A DNA stretch of 64,000 nt from Eutreptiella sp. 'Long Island Sound 2002' (taxonomy: Eukaryota > Euglenozoa > Euglenophyceae > Eutreptiales > Eutreptiaceae). Below, in pieces: positions 1 to 11,554 of this stretch. Numbering within the stretch: the stretch's first letter is position 1; each line of letters begins with the position of its first letter. A program made the position numbers and the translations under genes. The notes below the pieces were generated by a model. It made no database searches, was not told the DNA's origin, and was given only the letters and a program-made list of their open reading frames with translations. The stretch is taken from positions 73,613,992 through 73,677,991 of the forward strand of contig OZ038379.1 of the NCBI GenBank assembly GCA_964036045.1, read 5' to 3'.

Positions 1-3000
1 GCGGGGGCCTCGGTGGTCTCAAAGCGAAGGAGACCCCGTCGCCCATGCGGCGGGGGCCTCGGTGGTCACAAGGCAAAGGAGGCCCCCTCGCCCTTGCGGC
101 GGGGGCCATCGTGGTCCCAAAGCGAGAGAGGCCCCCTCGCCCATGGGGCGGGGGCAGCGATGGTCCCAAAGCGAGAGAGGCTCCCTCGCCCATGAGGCGG
201 GGGCCGCGATGATCCCAAATCGAAGGAGGCCCCCTCGCCCATGCGGTTGGAGCCTCGGTGACGCGAAAGGAAAGGAGGCCTTGTTGCCCCTGCAGTGGGG
301 GCCTTCGTGGTCCCAAAGCGAATAAGGCCCCCTCCCCCATGCAGCGGGGGCCTCGGTGCTCCCAAAGAGAAGGAGGCCCCCTCACCCATGCGGCCGGGGC
401 CTCGGTGGTCCCAAAGTGAAGGAGGCCTCCTCGCCCACGCGGCGGGGGCCTCGGTGGTTGCAAAGCCAAGGAGGCCTCCTCGCCCATGCGGCGGTGCACG
501 CGATGGTCCCAAAGCGAAGGAGGCCCTCTTGCCCATGCGGCGGGGGCCTCGGTGATTCCAAAGCGAAGGAGGCCACCTCGCCCATGCAGCAGGGGCCTCG
601 GTGGTCCCAAAGCGAAGGAGGCCCCCTCGTGCATGCAGCGGGGCCCGCGATGGTCCCAAAGCGAAGGAGGCCCCCTTGCCCATGCGGCGGGGGCCTCGGT
701 GATTCCGAAGCGAAGGAGGCCACTTCGCCCATGCAGCGGGGGCCTCGGTGGTTCCAAAGCGAAGGAGGCCCCCTCCCCATGCGGCGGGGGCCTCGGTGGT
801 CCCCAAGTGGGAGAGGCCCCTTGGCCCATGCGGCGGGGGCCTTGGTGGTCTTAAAGCGAAGAAGGCCACCTCGCCCTTGCGGCGGGGGCCGCGATAGTCC
901 CAAAGGCCCCCTCGTTAATGCGGCGGGGGCCTCAGTGGTCCCCAGACGGGAGACGCCCCCTCGCCCATGCGGAGGGGGCCTTAGTGATCCCAAAGCGAAG
1001 GCGGCCCCCTCGCCCATGCACGGGGGGCCTCGGTGGTCCCCAAGCGGAGGAGGCCCCTTCGCCCATGTGGCGGGGGCCTCGGTGGTCCCAAAGCAAAGGG
1101 AGACCCCTTTACCCATGCAGCGCGGTCTCGGTGGTCCCCAACCAAGACATGCCCCCTCGCCCATTTGGCGGGGGCCTCGGTGATCCCAAAGCGAAGGCGG
1201 CCCCCTTGCCCACACGGCGGGGGACTCGCTGGCCCCCATGCAGGAGAGGTTTGCAGCGGGGGCCTCGGTGGTCCGGAAGCGAAGGAGACCCCGTCGCCCA
1301 TGCGGCGGGGGCCTCTGTGGTCACAAAGCGAATGAGGCCCCCTCGCCCCTGCGGCGGGGGCCCCGGTGTTCTGGAAGCGAGAGAGTCCCCCTCGCCAATG
1401 GGGCGGGGGCCTCGGTGGTCCCAAAGTGAAGGAGGCCCCCTCGCCCATGCGGCGGGGGCCTCGTTGGTCCCAAAGTGAAGGAGGCCCCCTCACCCATGCG
1501 GTGGGGGCCTCGGTGGTCCCAAAGCAAAGGGGGCCCCCTCGTCCATGCCGCGGGGGCCTTAGTGATCCCAAAGCGAAGGAGGCCCCCTCGCCCATGCGGC
1601 GCGGGCCTCGGTGGTCCCAAAGCGATGGGGGCCCCCTCGCCCACGCGGCGGGGGCCTCGTTGGTTCCAAAGCAAGGGGGGGCCGCTCGCCAAAGCAGCGG
1701 CGGCCTCGGTGATCCTGAAACGAAGGAGGCTTCCTTGTCAACGCGACAGGGCCCTCGTTGGTCCCCATGCGGGAGAGGCCCCCTCGCCCATGCGGCGGGG
1801 GCTTCGTTGGTCCCAAAGCGAAGGAGGCCCCATCGCGCATGCGGCTGGGGCCGCGGTGGTCTCAAAGCGAAGTAGGCCCCCTCGCCCCCACGGCGGGGGC
1901 CCCGGTATTCCCAAAGCGAGAGAGGCCCTGTCGCCCATGGAACGGGGGCCTCGGTGGGCCAGAAGAGAAGGAGGCCCCCTCGCCCATGCGGCGGGGGCCT
2001 CGGTGGTCCCAAAGCGGAAGAGGCCCCTTCACGCCTGCGGCAGGGGCTTCCGTGACCCAAAGCAAAGGAGGCCCCCTCGCCCATGGGGCGGGGGCCTCGG
2101 TGGTCGCAAAGCGAAGGAGCCCCCCTCGCCCATGCGGGGGGGCCCTCGGTGGTCCCCAAGCAACGGAGGCCCCCTCGCCCATTCTGCGGGGGCCTCGGTG
2201 ATACCAAAGCGAAGGAGGCCCCCTTGCCCATGCGGCGGGGGCCTTGGTGGTCCCGAAGCGAAGGAGGCCCCCTTGCCCATGCAGCGGGGGCCTCGGTGGT
2301 CCCAAACCAAGAGAGGCCCCCTCGCCCATGCGACGGGGGCCTTCGTGGTGCCAAAGCGAAGGAGGCCCCCTCGTCCATGCGGCGGGGGCCTCGGTAGTCC
2401 CAAAGCGAAGGAGGCCCCCTCGCCAATGCGGCGGGGGCCTCGGTGGTCCGAAAGCGAGAGAGGCTCCCTCGCCCATGCGGCACGGGCCTCGGTTGTCCGA
2501 AAGCGAGGGAGGCCCCCACGCAAATGCGGCGGGGGCCTCGGTGGTCCCCATGCGGAAGAGGCCCCCTCGCCCATGCGGTGGGGGCCTCACTGGTCCCAAA
2601 GCCAGAGAGGCCCCCTCGCCAATGCGGCGCGGGCCTCGGTGATTCCAAAGAGAAAGAGCCCCCCCCCGCCTTTGTCGCGGGGGCCTCGGTGATCCCAAAG
2701 CGAAGTAGGTCCCCTCGCCCATGCGGCCGGGGCCTCGGTGGTCCCAAAGCGAGAGAGGCCCCCTCGCCCATGCGGCGCGGGCCTCGGTGATTCCAAAAAG
2801 AAAGAGCCCCCACCCGCCTTTGTCGCGGGGACCTCTGTGATCCCAAAGCGAAGTAGGTCCCCTCGCCAATGCGGCGGGGGCCTCGGTGGTCCTGAAGCGG
2901 AAGAGGCCCCCTCCCCCATGCGGCGGGGGCCTTGGTGGTACCAAAGCGAAAGAGGCCCCCTCGCCCATGCGGCGGGGGCCTCAGTAGTCCCAAAGCGAAG

Positions 3001-6000
3001 GAGGCCCCCTCGCCCATGCGGCGGGGGCCTCGGTGGTCCGAAACCGAGAGAGGCCCCCTCGCCCATGCGGCAGGGGCCTTCGTGGTCCCAAAGCGAAGGA
3101 CGCCCCCTCGCCCATGCGGCACGGGCCTCGGTGGTCCCAATGCGAAGGAGGGCCCCACGCCAATGCAGCGGGGGCCTCGGTGATCCCCATGTGGGAAAGG
3201 CCCCCTCGCCCATGCAGCGGGGGTCTCGGTGGTCCCAAAGTGAGAGAGGCCCCCTCGCCCATGCGGCGGGGGCCTCAGTGATCGCAAAGCGAAGACAGCC
3301 CCCTCGCCCATGCGGCGGGAGCTTCGGTGGTCCCAAAGCGGGAGAAGCCCCTTCGCGCCTGCGGCAGGGGCCTCGGTGATCCCAAAGCGTAGGAGGCCCC
3401 CTTGCCCATGCGGTGGGGGCCTCGGTGGTCCCCAACCGAAGGAGGCCCCCTTGCCCATGCGGTGGGGGCCTCCGTGGTCACAAAGCGAAGGAGGCCCCCT
3501 CGCCCATGCGGCGCAGGCCCCGGTGGTCACAAAGCGAAAGAGGCCCCGTCGGCCATGCGGCGGGGGCCTCGGTGGTCCCAAAGCGAGAGAGGCCCCCTCG
3601 CCCATGCAGCGGGGGCCTCGGTGGTCCCGAAGCGAAGGAGGCGCACTTGTCCATGCGGCGGGGGCCTCGGTGTTCCCCAACCGAAAGAGGGCCCCTTGTC
3701 CATGCGGTTGGGGCCTCGATGGGCCCAAAGGGAAAGAGGCCCCGTCGGCCCTGCAGCGGGGGCCTCAGTGGTCCCAAAGCGAGAGGGGCCCCCTCGCCCA
3801 TGCGACAGAGGCCTTGGTAGTCCCAAAGCGAAGGAGGACCCCTCGCCCATGCAGGGGGGGCCTCGGTGGTCCCCAACCGAAGGAGGCCCCGTCGGCCATG
3901 CGGTGGGGGCCTCGGTGGTCCCAAAGCGAAGGAGGCCCACTCGCCCATGCGGCGGGGGCCTTGGTGGTCACAAAGCGAAGGAGGCCCCCTCGCCCATGCG
4001 GCGGGGGCCTCGATGATCCCAAAGCGAAGGAGGCGCCCTTGCTCCTGCTGTGGGGGCCTCGGTGATCCAAAGCGAAGGAGGCCCCCTCACCCATGTGGCG
4101 GGGGCCTCGGTGGTCTCAAAACGAGTGAGGCGGTGGTTCCAAAGCGTAGGAGGCCCCCTTGCCCATGCGGTGGGGGCCTCGGTGGTCCCCAACCGAAGGA
4201 GGCCCCCTTGCCCATGCGGTGGGGGCCTCGGTGGTCCCAAAGCGAAGGAGGCCCCCTCGCCCATGCGGCGGGGGCCTCGGTGATCCCAAAGCGAAGGAGG
4301 CGCCCTTGCTCCTGCTGTGGGGGCCTCGGTGATCCAAAGCGAAGAAGGCCCCCTCACCCATGTGGCGGGGGCCTCGGTGGTCTCAAAACGAGTGAGGCCC
4401 CCTTGCCCATGCGGCACGGGCCTCGGTGGTCCCAAAGCGAAGGAGGCCCCCTCGCCCATTCGGCGGGGGCCTTGGGGGTCCCAAAGCGAAGGAGGCCCCC
4501 TCACCCATGCGGCGAGGACTGCTATGGTCCCAAAGCAAAGGAGGCCCCCTCGCCCATGCGGCGGGGCCCCGGTGGTCCCAAAGCGAAGGAGGCCCCCTCG
4601 CCCATGCGGCGGGGGCCTCAGTGGTCCCAAAGCGAATGAGGGCCCCCTTGCCCATGCAGCGGGGGTCTCGCCGGTCCCCAAGCGGAAGAGGCTCCTTCGC
4701 CCATGCGGCGATGGCCTCGGTGATCCCAAAGTGAAGGAGGCCCCCTCGCCCATGCAGCGGGCGCCCCGGTGGTCCCAAAGCGAAGGAGGCCCCGTCGCCC
4801 ATGCGGCGGGGGCCTCGGTGGTCCCAAAGCGAAGGAGGCCCCGTCTCTCATGTGGCGAGGGCCCCCGTGTTCCCAAAGCGAGAGGGGCCCCCTCGCCCAT
4901 GCGGCGGGGACCTCAGTGAACCCAAAGCCAAGGAGGTCCCCTCGCCCATGCGGCGGGTGCCTCGTGGTGCCAAAGCGAAGGAGGCCCCCTCGCCTATGCG
5001 GCGGGGGCCTCGGTGGTCCCAAAGCGAAGGAGGCGCCCTCGCCCATGCGGCGGGGGCCCCCGTGTTCCCAAAGCGAGAGAGGCCCCCTCGCCCATGCGGC
5101 GGGGACCTCAGACAACCCCAAGCCAAGGAGGCCCCCTCGCCCATTCGGCGGGGACCTTGGTGGTCGCAAAGCGAAGGAGGCCCCCTCGCCCACGCGGCGG
5201 GGGACTCGGTAGTCCCAAACGCGAAGGAGGCCCCCTGGCCCATGCACCGGGGGCCTTCGTGGTCCCAAAGCGAAGGAGGCCCTCTCGCCCGAGCGGGGGG
5301 AACCTCGGTGGTTCCAAAACGAAGGAGGCCCCCTCACCCATGCGGCGGGCGCTTCGGTGGTCCCCATGCGGGAGAGGCCCCTTCGCCCATGGGGCAGGGG
5401 CCTCGGTGGTTCCAAAGCGAAGGAGGTTCCCTCGCCCATGCAGGGGGGCTGTCGGTCGGCCCAAAGCGTAGGAGGCCCCCCCGCCCATGCGGCGGGGCTC
5501 TCGGTGGTCCCAACGCTATGGAGGCCCCCTCGTCCATGCGGCGGGGGCCTCGGTGGTCCCAAACCGAGGGGGCCCCCTTGCCCATGCAGCTGGGGCCTCG
5601 GTGGTTGCCAAGTGGGAGAGACCCCTCGCCCATGCGGCGGGGGCCTCGGTGGTCCCAAAGCGAAGGAGGCCCCCTCGCCCATGCAGCAGGAGCCTCGGTG
5701 GTTCCAAAGCGAAGGAGGCCGCCTCGCGCATGCGGCAGGGGCCTCGGTGGTCCCAAAGCCAAGGAGGCCCCCTGGCCCATGCGGCGGGGGCCTCGGTAGT
5801 CCCAAAGCGAAGGAGGCCTCCTGGCCCATGCGGCGGGGGCCTCGGTGGTCCCAAAGCCAAGGAGGCTTCCTGGCCCATGCGGCGGGGGTCTCGGTGGCTT
5901 CAAAGCAAATGCGGCCCCCTTGCCCATGCCTCCGGGGCCTCGGTGGTCCGAAAGCGAAGGACGCCCCCACGCCCATGCGACGGGGGTCTCGGTGGTCCCT

Positions 6001-7470
6001 AAGCGAAAGAGGCCCCGTTGCCCATGCGACGGGGGCCTCGGTGGTCCGAAAGCGAAGGAGGCCCCCTGGCCCATGCGACGGGGGCCTCGGTGGTCCCAAA
6101 GCGAAAGAGGGCCCCTCGCCCATGCGGCGGGGGCCTTGGCGGTCCCAAAGCGAAAGAGGCCCCCCTGCCCATGCGGCATGGGCCTCGGTGGTCCGAAAGC
6201 GAAGGACGCCCCCACGCCCATGCGACGGGGGTCTCGGTGGTCCCTAAGCGAAAGAGGCCCCCTTGCCCATGCGACGGGGGCCTAGGTGGTCCGAAAGCGA
6301 AGGAGGCCCCCTGGCCCATGCGACGGGGGCCTCGGTGGTCCCAAAGCGAAGGAGGCCCCCTCGCCCATGCGGCGGGGGCCTTGGCGGTCCCAAAGCAAAC
6401 AGGGGCCCCCTTGCCCATGCGGCGGGGGCCTCGGTGGTCCGAAAGCGAAGGACGCCCCCACGCCCATGCGACGGGGGTCTCGGTGGTCCCAAAGCGAAAG
6501 AGGCCCCCTTGCCCATGCGGCAGGGGCGTCGGTGATCTCTAAGCGAAGAACGTCCCCTTGCCCATGCGGCGGGGGCCTCAGCGATTCACAACCGAGGCCC
6601 CCTCGCCCATGCGGCGGGGGCCTTCGTGGTCCAAGAGCGAAGGAGGCCCCCTCGCCCAAGCAGCGAAGGCTTCGGTGGTCCCAAAGGGAAGGAGGCCCGC
6701 AAGGCCATGCGGCTGAGGTCTTGGTGGGCCCAAGGCGAATGAGGCCCCCTAGCCCATGCTCCGGGGGCCTCGGTGGTGGCAAAGCGAAGGAGGTCCCTTC
6801 GACCATGCGGCGGGGACCTCGGGATTCACAACCGAAGGAGCATTCGTCGCCCATGAGGCGGGGGCCTCGGTGATTCCCAAGCGAAAGCAGCCCCCTCTCC
6901 CATACCGCCGGGGAACCGGTGGTCCCAAGGCAAAGAAGGCCTCCTCGCCAATGCGGCGGGGTCCTTAGTGGTCTCAATGCGAAGGAGGCCCCCTCGCCCA
7001 TGTGGCGGGGGGCCTCGGTGGTCCAAGAGAGAAGCAGGCCCCCGCGTCCATGCGGTGGGGGTCTTAGAGATTCCAAAGCGAAGGAGCACCTGGCCCATGC
7101 GGCGGTGGCTTCGGTGGTCCCGAAGCGAAGGAGGCCCCCTGCCCATGCAGCGGGAGCCTGGTTGATTGCAAAGCAAAGGAGGCCCCCTCGCCAATGCGGC
7201 GGGGACCTGGGTGGTCCCAAAGCGAAGGAGGCACCCTTGCCCATGCAGCGGGAGCCTGGTTGATTCCAAAGGGAAGAAGGCCCCCTCGCCCGTGCGGCGG
7301 GCGCCACGGTCGTCCCAAAGTGAAGCAGGCCCCCTCACCCATGCGGCGGGGCCCCGCTGGTTCCAAAGCGAAGGAGGCCCCCTCGCCCCTGTGGCGGGGG
7401 CCTCAGTGGTCCCAAAGCGAAGGAGGCCCCCTTGCCCATTCGGCAGGAGCCTCGGGAATCACTAAGCGAA
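1..7470. repeat. 49-bp GC-rich minisatellite array, about 150 units
   Basis: About 150 head-to-tail copies of a 49-bp unit (for example starts near 2 and 51) with core words CGGGGGCCTCGGTGGT, CCCAAAGCGAAGGAGG and CCCCCTCGCCCATG. Units differ by point changes, and blocks of units are themselves duplicated: a 3-unit block near 2630 recurs near 2779, and a 5-unit block near 4010 recurs near 4260. The unit is not a multiple of three and is nearly stop-free in all six frames, so long apparent proteins (up to about 915 residues on the minus strand) appear. They show a 49-residue period because each frame passes through all three phases. I see no start context, intron or domain to support a gene. 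The array continues off the left edge. Confidence 0.95.
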
Positions 7471-8095
7471 GGAAGTGGGAGTAGGTGGATGTGTGTCCTC
7501 TCGTACCCCCACGTGGCGTCCCTATCCCCCAAGCGGCCCAAGCGGCACCGGAGGGACTCGGCTGTATCCGCCGCCGCGTGGGGGTGAATGGTGTACGTGT
7601 CTTCTCCTACCGCCACGGGGCGCCCTCATCCCCCAAACGGCCCGACTGGACCGGAGGGACTCGGGTGTAGTCGCCGCTGTGTGGGGGTGGATGGTGTGCG
7701 CATCTCCTCGTACCTCGACGGGGCGCCCTTATCCCCCAAGCCGCCCAAGCAAGTCCAGGGGGAATTGGGTGTATCTGCTGCTGTGTGGGGGTGGATGGTG
7801 TGCGTGTCTCCTCGTACCTCCACGGCGCGCCCCTATCCCCCAAGCGGCCAGAGCAAGAGTGGAGAGACTCGGTTCTATCCGCCGCTGTGTGGGGGTGGAT
7901 GGTGTGCGTGTCTCCTCGTACCTCCACGGGGCGTCCCTATGCCCCAAGCGGCCAAAGCAAGACCGGAGGGACTTGGGTGTATCCGCCGCTTCTGGCAGTG
8001 GATGGGCATTGTGCATACCTTGTTCCCCCTCGGGGCATCCCCATTCCCAGAAGGCCTGCATGGGGCCGGCAAGATATGGGTGTCTCCATAGCTGC
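7471..8095. repeat. 104-bp tandem repeat, about 6 units
   Basis: A second tandem array starts where the 49-bp array ends. Its unit is about 102-104 bp, with GTGGGGGTGGATGGTG-type starts at about 7579, 7681, 7785 and 7889, followed by a CCCCCAAGCGGCC word. The last unit degrades near 8090. The sequence is unrelated to the neighbouring 49-bp unit. Open frames through it are repeat products. Confidence 0.85.
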
Positions 8096-10085
8096 GCGGA
8101 AAGGCCGTGTGACAACCTTGTTCCCCTGGGATCGCCTCGACGAAAGTCTGTAGGGAAAGGCGGTCTGCAGCGGTGCTGTCCCGTCGGTCGCGAGGGGATT
8201 GGTCCCCGTTCTGCCGGCGGCCGTCGCTGTGACTTAAAATACCTCCTGGTACCCAATGCTGTGGAGCCTCGGGCTAGGTCATCCAGTCCAAGGACCGTAC
8301 TAACACCTCGCGTCCGCAAGCTGACCATGGGGGTACACCCAGCACCTAAATTCCCTCAGCAGCAGCCTCCGGCCTGTAGGCACCCCGTGTTGCGCGGCCC
8401 CGGGCTAGGTCATCCGGTCCGAAGACCGTACTAACGCCTCGCACCACCAGCTTTCCACGGGGGTGCCTTTTGCCATCCCAAACTACCCCAAGCTACCCTA
8501 AGCAGCAGCGGGCGAAGTAGGAAAGCAATACAAGGGGTCATAGCCCCGGGGTATCAGTTTCCGGGACTGAAACGTGAGTCCTCTTAAACAGAACAACCCT
8601 AAATCCCGCCGGGGCTTAGCTCCCAAACGTAACAGAACTTAGGGCCCCCTTGAGCCGTTTAAGCCCGCGGGGGGCGCTGAGGAGTTAGTGCCATCACTTG
8701 CGTCAGGCCTGCCATACCCATTTCTGGGCCCGCCCCAGCGCGGCCGTTCGGGTCCGGCTCGGTGGAGCGCACTTAACTAGGCATGGGGGAGCCCATTTAC
8801 CCTTTAAGCGTTAGTTACGGCAGTAAGCCGCATTCATTGTGTTATTTATCTATGTACAGAATTTACCACGCAGACATGCCCTATCTGGTGGTGCGCTCAC
8901 CTTCCGGGCTGCCGTTGGGGGTTCCGGGGCTTTTACCCGGACCTCCGGCCCTCCACGGCTGTTGACCGGAGACGTACATTATGTAATATTGTAGTCCCAT
9001 GCTTATATGACATACATTACTTAATACATACACATAATGTAGCTCTGACCGAGCCCCTGGGGGGGCCCGCGCCCCCCCAGGTCTAGGCACTGGGGGGCCT
9101 CCCGTTATTTTACCGTAGCTCTTCCACCCCGTGGGTACACCGAAAGAGGCGCCCCCCGCGGACAGTAAACCAGGGACGACGGGGGCTCCCCTTCTTTCGG
9201 GTCTCCTCCAGACACTGCGAGGGGATGGCGCCCCTCTGTGGTATAAACTCGGGGGGCCTCCCCTTAGAGCATCTCGCGAATTCCGCACCTGTGGGGGCAC
9301 CGAAGGTGGCGCTCCCCACGGACAGCAACCCGTGGACCGGGGGCCTCCCCTTCTATCAGGACATCTCCGGCCACTGGGAGGGGATGGCGCCCGCAATCTG
9401 GGGGAGCGACCTAGTCCAACTGCGGTGGCTGGGTCGCTGGATCACTCACCCCATCCCTCGACGGCCACCGTGGGGGAGCCACGATGGTATAGGGCCGGCT
9501 CCATCGTGGGGTGGCTGTTAGCGAGGGTTTCCGGGTCTCCCTGTGGCTCAGCCCACCCTTGGGCTTGAGTGTCCCTCCCTTCCCCAGCCCATGCACTCCC
9601 CGTGTCCTGCAGTGGTGCGTCATGGGTTGGGGATCGAGCTCTTTGACGTGGGGGGTACCGTAGCCTCCGCAGTGCCCAGTTTGGCCAAAGGGGGCTAGGG
9701 GGCTGTGGAGTAAAGGGGAGACATTGCCGCGGCTGAGGAAAGGGCCAGAGCCTGCCGCTACGGTGCTCACTGCGCTGGGGCAAAGGCACCTACATGGGGC
9801 TTCGGCAGTCTGGCTCCTAATGAATTGAGAGGTAGCCCCCCGGGCCACAAGAGAACAGGACAGGCGACGGTCGATCCGTGATGGGAGCCCCCCCCCCCCC
9901 GAGTTTATCACGAAGGGGCGTTCCGCCCGGTGTGCCTTGAAATAAGGGGGGGTCGCCCGGTTACGGGTCGTATGTGGGAAACATGCGGGATGACCTAAGG
10001 GGAGGCCCCCGAGCCTTTACCGCGGAGGGTGTTCGGCCAGGGGAACCCCCTGCTGGTTACAGCTGCATACCACGGTGAGGTCACG
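8096..10085. other. Non-coding GC-rich stretch with two small duplications
   Basis: No gene is supported here. A segment of about 55 bp containing GGGCTAGGTCATCC and GACCGTACTAAC occurs at about 8268-8320 and again at about 8401-8450. A segment of about 160 bp is duplicated at about 9105-9265 and 9266-9420; each copy carries a GGACAG word and GAGGGGATGGCGCCC. A run of 13 C lies at 9888-9900. Short open frames here have no recognisable domains. Confidence 0.6.
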
Positions 10086-10094
10086 CGCCCCTAG

Positions 10095-10985
10095 GCGGCC
10101 GTGTGAGTGCACTCTGCAATATACAATGAGCAGTACACAGAGTGCAGTGTGCAGTGTGCATGACACGGTGTGCAATGTGCATTACGCAATGTGGAGGGTG
10201 GATTACATCACAGTGTGAAGTGTGCAGTGTGCAATACAGAGGGTGAAGTGTGCAGTGTGCAATACACAGTGTGCAGTGTGCATTAAAGCGTGCAGTGTGC
10301 AATTTGGAATGCACAGTGCGCAGTGTGCAATGTGCAATACATAGTGTGCCGTGTGCACTACAATGTGCAATGTGCAATACACAGTGCGCAGTGTGCAGTA
10401 TACATTGTGCAATGTGCAGTACACAGTGTGCAGTAGGCAGTGTACACTACGCACTACATGCCGTGTAATGTACAGTGTACACTCTGTATTGCACACTGCG
10501 CATTGCACGCTGTGCATTACAAATTGCACACCGCACACTGTAGTGGCCAATGCACATTGTGTATTGCACACTACACGCCGCACTCTGTGTACTGCACACT
10601 GGGTATTGCACACTGCACACAGTGCACTGTGCAATACCCAATGTGCAATAGAGAGGGTGCAACGTGTAGTATACATGAGACAGTGTGCAATGTGCATTAC
10701 ACAGTGTGCAGTGTGGATTACATCACACACTGCATACTACACCCTGTGTATTGCACACTACACACAGTGTGCAGTGTGCATTACAGAGTGCACTGTGCAT
10801 TACAGCGTGTAGTCTGCAATACGCAGTGTGAAGTGTGCATTACAGTGTGCAGTGTGCAATACACAGTGTGCAGTGTGCAATACACACTGTGCAGTGTGCA
10901 ATACACAATACACAGTGTACACTGCACACCATACACTGTGTAATGCATACTGCACACTCTGTCATGCACGCTGCATACCGTACAG
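10095..10985. repeat. TGTGCA-rich simple repeat that switches strand
   Basis: A degenerate array of words such as CAGTGTGCAATACACAGTG. It runs in the TGTGCA sense at about 10100-10440, in the reverse-complement sense (TGCACACTG, TATTGCACAC) at about 10470-10615, and then flips about four more times (TG sense 10620-10725 and 10755-10910; CA sense 10725-10755 and 10910-10985). The flips make long arms that could pair with each other. All open frames are Cys/Thr/His-rich repeat products. Confidence 0.85.
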
Positions 10986-11104
10986 TGCAAGCGTTCGGGT
11001 GCTCAGAGAGAGCCGTTTGGCGCTCTCACGGAGCGCTCACTGCGCCATTTGGCGCGCTCACTGAGCGCGCCAAATGACTCAGTGAGCGCGCGCGAGGGCT
11101 CACT
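10986..11104. repeat. Palindrome cluster built on GAGCGC / GCGCTC words
   Basis: Closely packed inverted words (GCGCTCACTGAGCGC, CCATTTGGCGC next to GCGCCAAATG) form overlapping hairpins. A related degenerate copy with GAGCGCTCAGTGAGCC and CCATTTGGTGCGC lies at 13115-13165, on the far side of the simple-sequence block. Confidence 0.6.
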
Positions 11105-11500
11105 CATGGTCCACTGTCACTGGACACTGTCACTGTACGCTGTCACTGTACACTAACCATGTACACTGTCAATGTTGTCAGTGTCTACTGTCACTCTACA
11201 TGGTACACTATATTCTGGCACTGTATGCTGTCACTGCACACTGCACACTGCCACTGCACACTGTCACTACACACTCTCACTCCACATTGTCACTGTACAA
11301 TGTACACTGTACACTGTACATTGCACTCCTACGCTGTACTCCCCAAGGTCTCATAGAATGTGTCCCCACACACAGTGTGTCAGCCACAAGGGCCAAGACT
11401 CTACATTAGCACTCTACACTGTCTCTCTACACGAACGGTATGCTCTCACTGTACACTGTCATTGTACACTATCACTGTACACTGTCACTGTAAACTTTTT
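11105..11500. repeat. CACTGTCACTGTA-type simple repeat
   Basis: Degenerate repetition of CACTGT / TGTCACTGTACA words, interrupted at about 11335-11420. It is separate from the TGTGCA array upstream. No gene seen. Confidence 0.75.
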
Positions 11501-11554
11501 GCGATTTCTTTTGGAGGGGGTGAATGGTAATTTGAGCGCCCCTCTTTGCAACCC

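Noticed and set aside
981-3728. A 915-codon minus-strand frame, and several others of 200-500 codons, in 1-7400
   Set aside because: They are explained by the 49-bp unit being stop-free in all phases; the peptide repeats with a 49-residue period and shows no domain or start context.
1-8095. CRISPR array
   Set aside because: Units are contiguous with no unique spacers and no cas genes; the genome features are eukaryotic.
8660-9100. Possible tRNA or rRNA fragment
   Set aside because: I could not find a cloverleaf or a recognisable conserved rRNA stretch by eye; an Infernal/tRNAscan run would decide.
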